Translations under genes and position numbers: made by a program
Shown here: in pieces, positions 57,447-64,000 of the stretch
Layout: each line of letters begins with the position of its first letter
Numbering within the stretch: position 1 is the first letter of the stretch
Notes under the pieces: model-generated
What the model was told of the DNA's origin: nothing
The model's input: only the letters and a program-made list of their open reading frames with translations
Databases searched by the model: none
DNA from: Streptomyces katrae
GTDB lineage: Bacteria; Actinomycetota; Actinomycetes; Streptomycetales; Streptomycetaceae
Reading direction: 5' to 3'
Assembly (NCBI RefSeq): GCF_002028425.1
Contig: NZ_CP020042.1
Span: 5,059,560 to 5,123,559 of the forward strand
Length of the DNA: 64,000 nt

Positions 57447-57653
57447 GTGGACCAGCCGACTCCCCACCCCGCCAAGCCGGGACCCGAGGACCAGTCCGTC
57501 GTCTGCGCGCGCTGCGGCGCCCGCTCCCCGAACGGTGCCCCGCCCACCTGGACCTGTTCGGTGGAGAACGGGACCAGACAGTACTTCTGCGTCGACTGCG
57601 CGCGCGCCAACCTCCGCGCGATCGAAGGCCGCCTCGACTCCTCCTGGTGGTGA
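57447..57653 (+). CDS. Small zinc-ribbon protein
   Basis: 68 residues with two Cys-x2-Cys pairs, CARCG (about 20-24) and CVDC (about 48-51), plus a third Cys, WTCSVENG, between them. The fold is a treble-clef or zinc ribbon, and the tail AIEGRLDSSWW is conserved-looking. It may bind nucleic acid or a protein partner; function unknown. It has a leaderless promoter and stands between the wblC operon terminators and the opposed ABC1 kinase. Confidence 0.8.
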   Translation: MDQPTPHPAKPGPEDQSVVCARCGARSPNGAPPTWTCSVENGTRQYFCVDCARANLRAIEGRLDSSWW

Positions 57654-57662
57654 CCCGCAGGC

Positions 57663-58991
57663 TCAGCCCTCGGACGCGAACCCGGGCAGCCAGGCGTCGA
57701 GTTCGTCGCGCAGCCGCACCGTCGCACCCAGCTGGCACAGCACCCCGATGGTGCTCAGCGTCACCCGGTGGATCAGCAGGTAGGACGGCGGCAGGTTGAT
57801 CTGCCGTCCCAACTGGTGGGCGGGGGAGCGGGGATCGGCGATCCGCGTGGCCTGCCCGCGCAGCCACGACCGGGTGAAGGTGAACGCGTCGGCCTCGGCC
57901 GGCTCGATGATCGGCTTGAGGTAGTCGAGCACCGCGTCCGGGTCGAGTTCGATGGACTCCTTCACGAACCCCTCGGCGCACAGGTGCCCGTAGACCCCCT
58001 CGGCGTCCCCCTCCAGGGTCATCCGCAGCGACCGGCCGATCGGCTTGGGCCAGCCGCCGGGCAGCCGGTCCACCGTGCCGAAGTCCAGCACGCCCAGCCG
58101 CATCCGGCCGTCCGCCCCGGCCATGAGCCGGAAGTTCCCCGGGTGCGGATCGGCGTGCAGCAGCCCGGTGCGCGCGGGACCGGAGAAGAGGAACCGGGTC
58201 AGCAGCTGGCCGGCGCGGTCACGCTCCTCCTGCGTGCCGTCGGCTATGACCTCCGACAGCGGGGTGCCCTCCAGCCACTCGGTCACCAGCACCTGGTCGC
58301 CCTGGTGCACCACGTCCGGGACGACCACGTCCTCGTCCCCGCCGAAGGCGTCGGCGTGGGTGCGCTGCGCCTCGGCCTCCAGCTCGTAGTCCAGCTCCTC
58401 GGTGACCCGGTCGCGCAGCTCGGTGATCAGCGGCTTGACGTCCATGCCCGGGATCAGCGGACCCAGCAGCCCGGCGAACCGGCCCAGCTGCTTGAGGTCC
58501 GACAGCAGCGCCTCCCCGGCCCCCGGGTACTGGACCTTGACCGCCACCTGCCGCCCGTCGTGCCACACGGCCCGGTGCACCTGCCCGATCGAGGCGGCCG
58601 CGGCCGGCTTGTCCTCGAACTCCTCGAACAGCTCGCGCCAGTCCTCGCCGAGCCGCTCCGCCAGCACCTGGTGAACCCGCGCCGCCGGCAGCGCAGGAGC
58701 CGCCTCCTGAAGCTTGGTCAGCGCCGCCCGGTAGGGCCCGACGACCTCCTCGGGAAGCGCCGACTCGAACACCGAGAGGGCCTGCCCGAACTTCATGGCA
58801 CCCCCCTTGAGCTCACCGAGCGTGCGGAACAGCTGCTCGGCGGTGCGCTGCTGGAGCTCACGGGCCACGATCTCGGCGGACTTCCCGCCGATCCGCTTGC
58901 CCAGCCCCCACGTGGCCCGCCCCGCGATACCGAGCGGCAGCGCGGCCAGCTTGACCGTACGGGTGACCGCCTTCCGGGGAAGATCAGACAT
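57663..58991 (-). CDS. ABC1/UbiB-family atypical kinase (AarF)
   Basis: 442 residues. Family hallmarks are KGGAMKFGQALS (KxGQ, about 60-71), AAAASIGQVHRA (Ala-rich loop, about 126-137), AVKVQYPG (catalytic Lys), HADPHPGNF (catalytic loop, about 284) and VLDFGTVDR (metal DFG). Relatives support quinone or isoprenoid-lipid metabolism. GGAGGGG sits just ahead of the ATG at 58991. Equivalent of Rv3197, next to whiB7 in both genera. Confidence 0.92.
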   Translation of the reverse strand: MSDLPRKAVTRTVKLAALPLGIAGRATWGLGKRIGGKSAEIVARELQQRTAEQLFRTLGELKGGAMKFGQALSVFESALPEEVVGPYRAALTKLQEAAPALPAARVHQVLAERLGEDWRELFEEFEDKPAAAASIGQVHRAVWHDGRQVAVKVQYPGAGEALLSDLKQLGRFAGLLGPLIPGMDVKPLITELRDRVTEELDYELEAEAQRTHADAFGGDEDVVVPDVVHQGDQVLVTEWLEGTPLSEVIADGTQEERDRAGQLLTRFLFSGPARTGLLHADPHPGNFRLMAGADGRMRLGVLDFGTVDRLPGGWPKPIGRSLRMTLEGDAEGVYGHLCAEGFVKESIELDPDAVLDYLKPIIEPAEADAFTFTRSWLRGQATRIADPRSPAHQLGRQINLPPSYLLIHRVTLSTIGVLCQLGATVRLRDELDAWLPGFASEG

Positions 58992-59127
58992 ACGCCCCTC
59001 CAGTTCCCAGACTGCTGTGCCGCGAGCGGCGGTTCGGAGCGCGCCTCGGCCCCCAACGCATCCTGCCATGGCCGTCCCACCCACCGGACTGGGGCACCCG
59101 CCCCGGATCCGGCGGGAGTCAGGCCGC

Positions 59128-60237
59128 TCACGAGAGCACCGCCCCGGACTCCGGAGCCGGCACGGCCGCCCCGCACGGGCAGTCCGGATGGGGGGTCAGC
59201 CCCGAGCGCTCCCAGTGCAGCGCCGGCAGGGCGGCCTCCCAGCGGGAGCCGGTGGAGGCCGGCAGGCGTCCGTCGAGGAAGGCCAGGGTGTGGGCCGCGG
59301 CCAGGCCGGCCACCGCCGTGGAGAGCCCCAGGTCGCAGGCGGCCCGGTCCCGGCGCCGGTGAGCCGACCGCCACTGGACCAGCATCCGCGGCCAGGCCGG
59401 GTCCCGGTCGACGCGCTCGCGCTCCATGCACCCGGCGCAGGCCGTCACCCCCGGCAGCACCAGCGGCCCGACCAGCCCCGTCCCCTCCAGCACCCCCGCG
59501 TACAGGTGCGGGGTGCCCGTCGCCACCCAGTCGGCGGCCGTCGCCGGATCGGGCGCCCACGCCTGGAGGCCGTCCCGGGGCGCGACCACCACCAGCGCGA
59601 TCTCCGGCCCCGGCCCCTCGGGGTCGCCCTCCCGCGGGGCCCGCCCCGGGGCCGACTCCCGCACGAGGGCCCGCGCCGCCTCGGCCCGCAGCCGGCCCAC
59701 GCTCCCCGGGCCCAGCCCGCCCGGTGCCACATCGGCCGGCTCCACCCGGCCCCCGTCCAGCACCTCGACCCGGCCCACCCCGGCTCCCGCCAGCACGGCG
59801 GCGACCAGCGCCCCCACCCGGCCGCTCCCGCGCACCCGGACCCGTATGGCCCGGCGGGCCGCGACGCCCCGTAAGTCACCCCCGGGCTCCGGGTGCACCA
59901 GGGACAGCGAGCCCAGATCGGGGCCGAGCCGCTCCAGCGCCTCCGGGCGGCTCCGCACGGCCTGGGCGCGGGGCCCTCCCGCCGTGGCGTCGTCGAGCAG
60001 TCCGGCCCCCGCGAGCCGCCGGACCAGCCCGTCCGCCTGACCCTCCGGCAGCCCCATCCCGCGGGCCTCCGCCCGCAGCAGCTCCATGCCGCGCGTCCCG
60101 TCGATCCGGTCGATCAGGGATCCGGTGGCCGTGTCCACCGGGCCGAGCACCACCGCATGCGCCGGGGTCACCCCGAACTGCACCGTCTGCAGGTCCCGCC
60201 ATGCCCGTGCCAGCGCGGGCTTCACCTTCGGATACAT
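59128..60237 (-). CDS. ThiF/E1-like (TOMM cyclodehydratase-type) protein
   Basis: 369 residues. An N-terminal winged-helix-like part (PKVKPALARAWRDLQTVQFG...) resembles the RRE-like portion of TOMM cyclodehydratase partner proteins. The rest is a ThiF/E1-like fold with RVRGSGRVGALVAAVLAGAGVGRVEVLDGGRVEPADV (about 133-169) and two zinc pairs (CAGC, CPCG). The nucleotide-binding glycine pattern is GSGRVG rather than GxGGLG, and the aspartates needed for adenylation are weakly conserved, so it may be inactive. It corresponds by position to Rv3196. No precursor peptide is visible nearby. Confidence 0.82.
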   Translation of the reverse strand: MYPKVKPALARAWRDLQTVQFGVTPAHAVVLGPVDTATGSLIDRIDGTRGMELLRAEARGMGLPEGQADGLVRRLAGAGLLDDATAGGPRAQAVRSRPEALERLGPDLGSLSLVHPEPGGDLRGVAARRAIRVRVRGSGRVGALVAAVLAGAGVGRVEVLDGGRVEPADVAPGGLGPGSVGRLRAEAARALVRESAPGRAPREGDPEGPGPEIALVVVAPRDGLQAWAPDPATAADWVATGTPHLYAGVLEGTGLVGPLVLPGVTACAGCMERERVDRDPAWPRMLVQWRSAHRRRDRAACDLGLSTAVAGLAAAHTLAFLDGRLPASTGSRWEAALPALHWERSGLTPHPDCPCGAAVPAPESGAVLS

Positions 60238-60456
60238 CGCCGCCTCCTCGTTTCCCCGTACCGTCCGCGGCCGCTTCCCCGGCCTCCTCCGTCACGATGC
60301 CCGCCCGTCGGAAGGAGTGAGGAGACTTGTCCACAGGCAAGGGGTATTAGGCATATGGGATGAATGGAAGGGGTGTTCTCGGAGGGGGCCGAGCAGGGAT
60401 CCCGAGGGATCTCGTTCGAAGCGCGGACGTGCGGGACTTCCGCCGCGGCGACCGGG

Positions 60457-60462
60457 TACCGT
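60457..60462 (+). promoter_or_regulatory. Leaderless -10 hexamer (TACCGT)
   Basis: TACCGT ends six bases before the GTG at 60469. Confidence 0.5.
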
Positions 60463-60468
60463 CGAGGC

Positions 60469-61008
60469 GTGTCCGCCGACCCATCCCCGCACGCCGTCGA
60501 AGTACGCCGGAGCGCGCGCCGCCGCAGGACCGTCTCCGCCTACCGCGAGGGTGACCGGACGGTCGTGCTGATCCCTGCCCGGATGTCCGAGGCGGAGGAG
60601 CGGCGCTGGGTGGGCGTCATGCTCGACAAGCTCGCCGCCCAGGAGAGCAAACGCACCCTCGGCGACACGGAACTCACCGAACGCGCCGCGCGTTTGTCCG
60701 AGCAGTACCTCAGCGGCCGCGCCCGCCCCCGCTCGGTCCGCTGGGTCACCAACCAGAACACCCGCTGGGGTTCCTGCACCCCCGCCGAAGGCAGCATCCG
60801 GCTCTCCCACCGGCTCCAGGGGATGCCGGAGTACGTGGTCGACTACGTGCTCCTGCACGAGCTGGCGCACCTGCTCGTCCCCGGCCACGGCCCCCGGTTC
60901 TGGGAGCTGCTGGAGGCCTACCCGAGGACCGAGCGGGCCCGTGGCTTCCTCGAGGGAGTGGTCGCGGCGGAGCGGCTGCCCAGGATTCCGGCCGCCCGCG
61001 AGGAATGA
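60469..61008 (+). CDS. YgjP-type (M48-like) metallopeptidase
   Basis: 179 residues. The HELAH zinc motif (about residues 130-134) is followed by HGPRFWELLEAY, and the WVTNQNTRWGSCTPAEGSIRLSHRLQGMPEYVVDYVLLHELAHL run is typical of YgjP/DUF45 proteins. It is predicted to be a cytoplasmic zinc peptidase of unknown substrate. GTG at 60469 is favoured by the leaderless hexamer; longer frames upstream look non-coding. Confidence 0.87.
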   Translation: MSADPSPHAVEVRRSARRRRTVSAYREGDRTVVLIPARMSEAEERRWVGVMLDKLAAQESKRTLGDTELTERAARLSEQYLSGRARPRSVRWVTNQNTRWGSCTPAEGSIRLSHRLQGMPEYVVDYVLLHELAHLLVPGHGPRFWELLEAYPRTERARGFLEGVVAAERLPRIPAAREE

Positions 61009-61176
61009 ACGCCCCGCGCCGGGCGCGATATGTACCGGGTCGGTACCGGCTTGCCCGGATGTCGCCGGGAGCCGTTAGCCTGAGCGGCACACAACCGCGG
61101 GCACGCATCCGGCGGCACACCATCAGGCAGGCGAGCAGCCGCGCACTCACACTCGGGACGGGGGACGGTCGGACGT

Positions 61177-62910
61177 ATGGCCAGGGAATTCCAACGCGGC
61201 CACAAGGCCAGGATCAGTGACCTGACGGCGGGTACCGATCTGTACGTGGGCGTCCAGATCGCCGGGCCCGGACTGACCTTCGACATCAGCTGCTTCGGCC
61301 TCGACGCCGACGAACGCCTGTCGGACGACCGCTACTTCGTCTTCTACAACCAGCCGAAGTCGCCCGAGGAGTCCGTCCAGCTGCTCGGCGCGCAGGCCGG
61401 GGACACCGAGTCCTTCCGGGTGACCCTGGACCACGTGCCCGCGTCCATCCACCGGCTCTCCTTCACCGCCAGCCTCGACGGCGACGGGCAGATGTCGCAG
61501 ATCGGCCCCGGCTACATCCGGATCGTGGCGGGCGGCGAGGAAGTCGTCCGGTACTCCTTCACGGGCTCGGAGTTCAGCACCGAGCGCGCCCTGATGATCG
61601 GCGACTTCTACCGCAAGGACGTGTGGCGCTTCGCCGCCGTCGGCCAGGGCTTCGACGGCGGGCTCGCCGCGCTGCTGGAGAACTTCGGCGGCGAGGTCGC
61701 CGAGGAGGAGCCCCAGCAGCAGGCCCCGGTCCCGGCCCAGCCGCAGGCCGCCGCCCCCGGGTTCGCCCCGCCGCCCCAGGCCGCCGCCCCGGCGCCGCCC
61801 GCCCCCGCCCCGTCCTACGGCGCCCCGGTCCACCACCACCAGCAGCAGCCGCCCGCCCCCGCCCCGTACGCCCCGCCGCAGCAGCCCCAGCAGCAGCCCC
61901 CGGCCCCGGCCCCGGCCCCGGCGGCGGTGCACTCGGCCCCCACCATGGTCGGCCCGCTGACCCCGCCCGCCCCCGCGACCCCCTACGGCCAGCCCCCGCA
62001 CCCGCCGCAGCAGCCCGGCCCGCCCTCGTACGGCGGCGGCCGGCAGCCGCAGCAGCACGCGTACGGCGCCCAGGTCCCGCCCCCGGGACCGGCCCCGGCC
62101 CCCTACGGCCAGCCGCCCCAGCCCTCCTACGGCGGCCAGGTCCCGCCCCAGCAGCAGGGTTACCCCCAGCACCAGGGCTACCAGCAGCCCCCGTACGGCC
62201 AGCAGCCCCCCGCCCCCTACGGCGGCCAGGCGGCCCCGCAGGCCGGAGCGGGCCTCGCCGCCGCGCTCCAGCTGTACAAGGAAGCCCCCACGGGCGCCCG
62301 CTGGACCGCGCAGAACCACCAGATGATGCGGGTCGACCTGGCGGCGGGCGGCGGCCAGCCCGTCCTCGCCCGCCAGGGCAGCATGGTCCTCTACCAGGGC
62401 AAGGTCGACTTCGGCTACAAGGGCGCGGGCTTCGCCGGCCGCATCGTCGGCAACGCCACCGGCCAGGAGATGCAGCTGATGCGCTGCACCGGCCGCGGCC
62501 AGGTCTTCCTCGCGGAGAACGGCGCCCACCTGCACGCCATCGAGCTCCAGGGCGACGGCATCTGCGTCAACTCCGAGAACGTCCTCGCCTTCGACGAGTC
62601 CCTCCACCACGAGGTCCGCCGCATCGAGGGCCACGGCATCCCCGGCGGCGCCCTGTTCACCATGCTCTTCCAGGGCACCGGCACCGTGATCGTCAAGACG
62701 CACGGCACCCCCGTCGTCCTGCCCGTCACCCCGACCACCTTCGCCGACAGCAACGCCATCGTGGCCTGGTCCGCGGCTTCCCAGGTGATCGTTTCCAGCC
62801 AGGTCCGGCTGCGCCGCAACGCCTACCCCGGCCACAGCGGGGAGACCGTCAACCTCCAGTTCCGCGGCGCCCCCGGGAACTTCATCGTCGTCCAGCCGTA
62901 CGAGGTCTGA
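61177..62910 (+). CDS. TerD-AIM24 fusion protein
   Basis: 577 residues. The N-terminus (1-170) is a TerD domain with acidic calcium-binding segments: LTFDISCFGLDADERLSDDRYFVFYN and the FTASLDGDGQMSQIGPGYIRI repeat. A Pro/Gln-rich linker (about 180-355) follows. The C-terminus (360-577) is an AIM24 domain with the MVLYQGKVDFGYKGAGFAGRI pattern. TerD proteins bind calcium in tellurite and stress responses; AIM24 proteins are beta-sandwiches of unknown function. ATG at 61177. It is the first of three linked AIM24 genes. Confidence 0.85.
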   Translation: MAREFQRGHKARISDLTAGTDLYVGVQIAGPGLTFDISCFGLDADERLSDDRYFVFYNQPKSPEESVQLLGAQAGDTESFRVTLDHVPASIHRLSFTASLDGDGQMSQIGPGYIRIVAGGEEVVRYSFTGSEFSTERALMIGDFYRKDVWRFAAVGQGFDGGLAALLENFGGEVAEEEPQQQAPVPAQPQAAAPGFAPPPQAAAPAPPAPAPSYGAPVHHHQQQPPAPAPYAPPQQPQQQPPAPAPAPAAVHSAPTMVGPLTPPAPATPYGQPPHPPQQPGPPSYGGGRQPQQHAYGAQVPPPGPAPAPYGQPPQPSYGGQVPPQQQGYPQHQGYQQPPYGQQPPAPYGGQAAPQAGAGLAAALQLYKEAPTGARWTAQNHQMMRVDLAAGGGQPVLARQGSMVLYQGKVDFGYKGAGFAGRIVGNATGQEMQLMRCTGRGQVFLAENGAHLHAIELQGDGICVNSENVLAFDESLHHEVRRIEGHGIPGGALFTMLFQGTGTVIVKTHGTPVVLPVTPTTFADSNAIVAWSAASQVIVSSQVRLRRNAYPGHSGETVNLQFRGAPGNFIVVQPYEV

Positions 62911-62921
62911 GGGAGCCCGAC

Positions 62922-63620
62922 ATGAACGCCATGAACCCCATGAACCAGCAGCTCGCGGGCTACGCCCCCACCCCCGTCACGGCCCGCATGGAGAACCACG
63001 GCCGCGCGATGCTCAAGGTCGCCATGCAGAGCGGCCAGGACCTCTTCGCCCGCACCGGCTCGATGGTCGCCTACGAGGGCTTCGTCCAGTACGAGCCCAA
63101 CCCGCCCGCCGTCCGCCAGATGGCCTCCCAGTGGCTGACCGGCGAAGGCGCCCCGCTGATGAAGTGCACCGGCGACGGGCTGCTCTACCTCGCCGACTAC
63201 GGCGCCGACGTGGTCTGCATCAACCTCGACAACGACGCCCTCTCCGTCAACGGCACCAACCTGCTCGCCTTCGACGCCCACCTCCAGTGGGGCGTCGAGC
63301 GGGTCAAGGGCATGGCGAAGTTCGCCGGCCAGGGCCTGTTCAACGTCCAGGTCTCCGGCACCGGATGGGTGGCCATCACCTCCCGCGGCACCCCGATCGT
63401 CGTCGACTGCGGCCGCGGCGAGGACGAGACGTACGTCGACCCGGACGCGCTCGTCGCCTGGTCCCCGAACCTCAAGGTCAAGGGGAAGCGCAGCTTCAAG
63501 GCCTCGTCGATGATCGGCCGGGGCAGCGGGGAGGCCTACCAGATGGCCTTCTCCGGCCAGGGCATCGTCGTCGTACAGCCCAGCGAGGACAGCACCGACC
63601 GGCTCCGGACCCGGGGCTGA
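62922..63620 (+). CDS. AIM24 family protein
   Basis: 232 residues, a single AIM24 domain: ARTGSMVAYEGFVQYE (about 41-56), YLADYGADVVCINLDNDALSVNGTNLLAF, and a C-terminal GEAYQMAFSGQGIVVVQPSE. It begins 12 bp after the TerD-AIM24 gene with GGGAG ahead of the ATG. Some AIM24/YkoI-type proteins associate with membranes; the function in streptomycetes is unknown. It is followed 18 bp later by another paralogue. Confidence 0.88.
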   Translation: MNAMNPMNQQLAGYAPTPVTARMENHGRAMLKVAMQSGQDLFARTGSMVAYEGFVQYEPNPPAVRQMASQWLTGEGAPLMKCTGDGLLYLADYGADVVCINLDNDALSVNGTNLLAFDAHLQWGVERVKGMAKFAGQGLFNVQVSGTGWVAITSRGTPIVVDCGRGEDETYVDPDALVAWSPNLKVKGKRSFKASSMIGRGSGEAYQMAFSGQGIVVVQPSEDSTDRLRTRG

Positions 63621-63637
63621 GGGGGAGCGGACACACC

Positions 63638-64000
63638 ATGCAGAGCTCACTTTTCGGCCACGCCGAGCAGCAGTCCCAGGAGCGGTACACCGTCCAGAAC
63701 CCGCAGCTCCTGCGGGTCACCCTGGCCGGCTCCGACGACGTCCTCGCCCGCAAGGGCTCGATGGTCGCCTACCAGGGCATCGTCGACTTCGACGGCGAGT
63801 ACCAGAGCACCAGCCAGAGGGGGGCCCGCAGCCGCACCGGCGAGGGCCTCGACCTCATGCGCTGCTCCGGCCAGGGCACGGTCTACTTCGCCAACCTCGC
63901 CCAGCACGTCCACGTCCTCGACGTCGACCAGGACGGCCTGACCGTCGACAGCAGCTACGTCCTGGCCATGGACTCCACGCTGCACACCGAGGTCATCGCG
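63638..64000 (+). CDS. AIM24 family protein, 3' end outside window
   Basis: The first 121 codons are present, beginning MQSSLFGHAEQQSQERYTVQN. The AIM24 repeats ARKGSMVAYQGIVDFDGEY and GQGTVYFANLAQHVHVLDVDQD are visible. GGGGGAG lies about 10 bases before the ATG at 63638. It is the third AIM24 gene in a row and likely in one operon with the previous two. Confidence 0.85.
   Translation, partial: MQSSLFGHAEQQSQERYTVQNPQLLRVTLAGSDDVLARKGSMVAYQGIVDFDGEYQSTSQRGARSRTGEGLDLMRCSGQGTVYFANLAQHVHVLDVDQDGLTVDSSYVLAMDSTLHTEVIA

Noticed and set aside
59128..60237. A TOMM or lanthipeptide-type biosynthetic cluster around the ThiF-like gene
   Set aside because: No precursor peptide, YcaO or dehydrogenase gene lies nearby; the position is that of the conserved gene Rv3196.

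Overview
The window is a 64 kb piece of the chromosome of a Streptomyces or a very close relative. The evidence is very high GC with strong G/C bias at third codon positions, GTG starts, a wblC/whiB7 gene behind a long attenuator leader, and gene order matching the conserved actinobacterial core. There are no rRNA or tRNA genes, no transposases, no prophage genes and no CRISPR array. 57 protein-coding genes (two cut by the window edges), one leader ORF, one minor leader peptide candidate and one decayed pseudogene are annotated.

Region 1 (1-15.0 kb) follows the mycobacterial block Rv1202-Rv1232c: dapE, a LOG protein, a FolP2-type DHPS homologue, a DivIVA-domain protein, Tag glycosylase, a DUF3117 protein, an O-methyltransferase, then the envelope-stress module ECF sigma factor - zinc anti-sigma factor - HtrA protease - TatB. 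These are followed by opposed Mrp, DUF1003 and an MgtE-N/CBS protein. Region 2 (15.2-25.8 kb) is Streptomyces-specific filler: a lipoprotein, CorA, a SUFU-domain protein, a DUF6758 protein, a PHP phosphoesterase, MarC and hydrolases. Between 19.5 and 20.85 kb lies a 1.3 kb non-coding palindrome built of inverted arms and about 103-bp repeat units, which is the strangest object in the window.

Region 3 (23.8-60.2 kb) follows a second mycobacterial block, Rv3211 down to about Rv3196: DEAD-box helicase, ferritin-like protein, small membrane protein, DUF3107, TetR regulator, DUF3152 metzincin-like protein, MoeZ, alkyltransferase-like protein, AdnA/AdnB, NudC, mycoredoxin, UvrD2, WblC, ABC1 kinase and a ThiF-like protein. 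Interposed are a four-gene operon (PelF-type glycosyltransferase, membrane protein, NAD-dependent epimerase, spherulin-4-like protein), a lipoprotein peptidase, a flippase-like/kinase-like fusion protein and an M20 dipeptidase. DNA repair is strongly represented: Tag, the alkyltransferase-like protein, AdnAB and UvrD2. Region 4 (60.4-64 kb) has a YgjP-type metalloprotease and three AIM24-family genes, the first fused to a TerD domain.

Regulation visible in the sequence includes an ECF-type promoter before the sigma gene, a WblC-type promoter plus uORF and intrinsic attenuator before wblC, palindromic candidate operators near the enoyl-CoA hydratase and TetR genes, many perfect-stem terminators between convergent genes, and a recurring leaderless pattern in which a TANNNT hexamer ends 6-7 nt before the start codon in nine genes.
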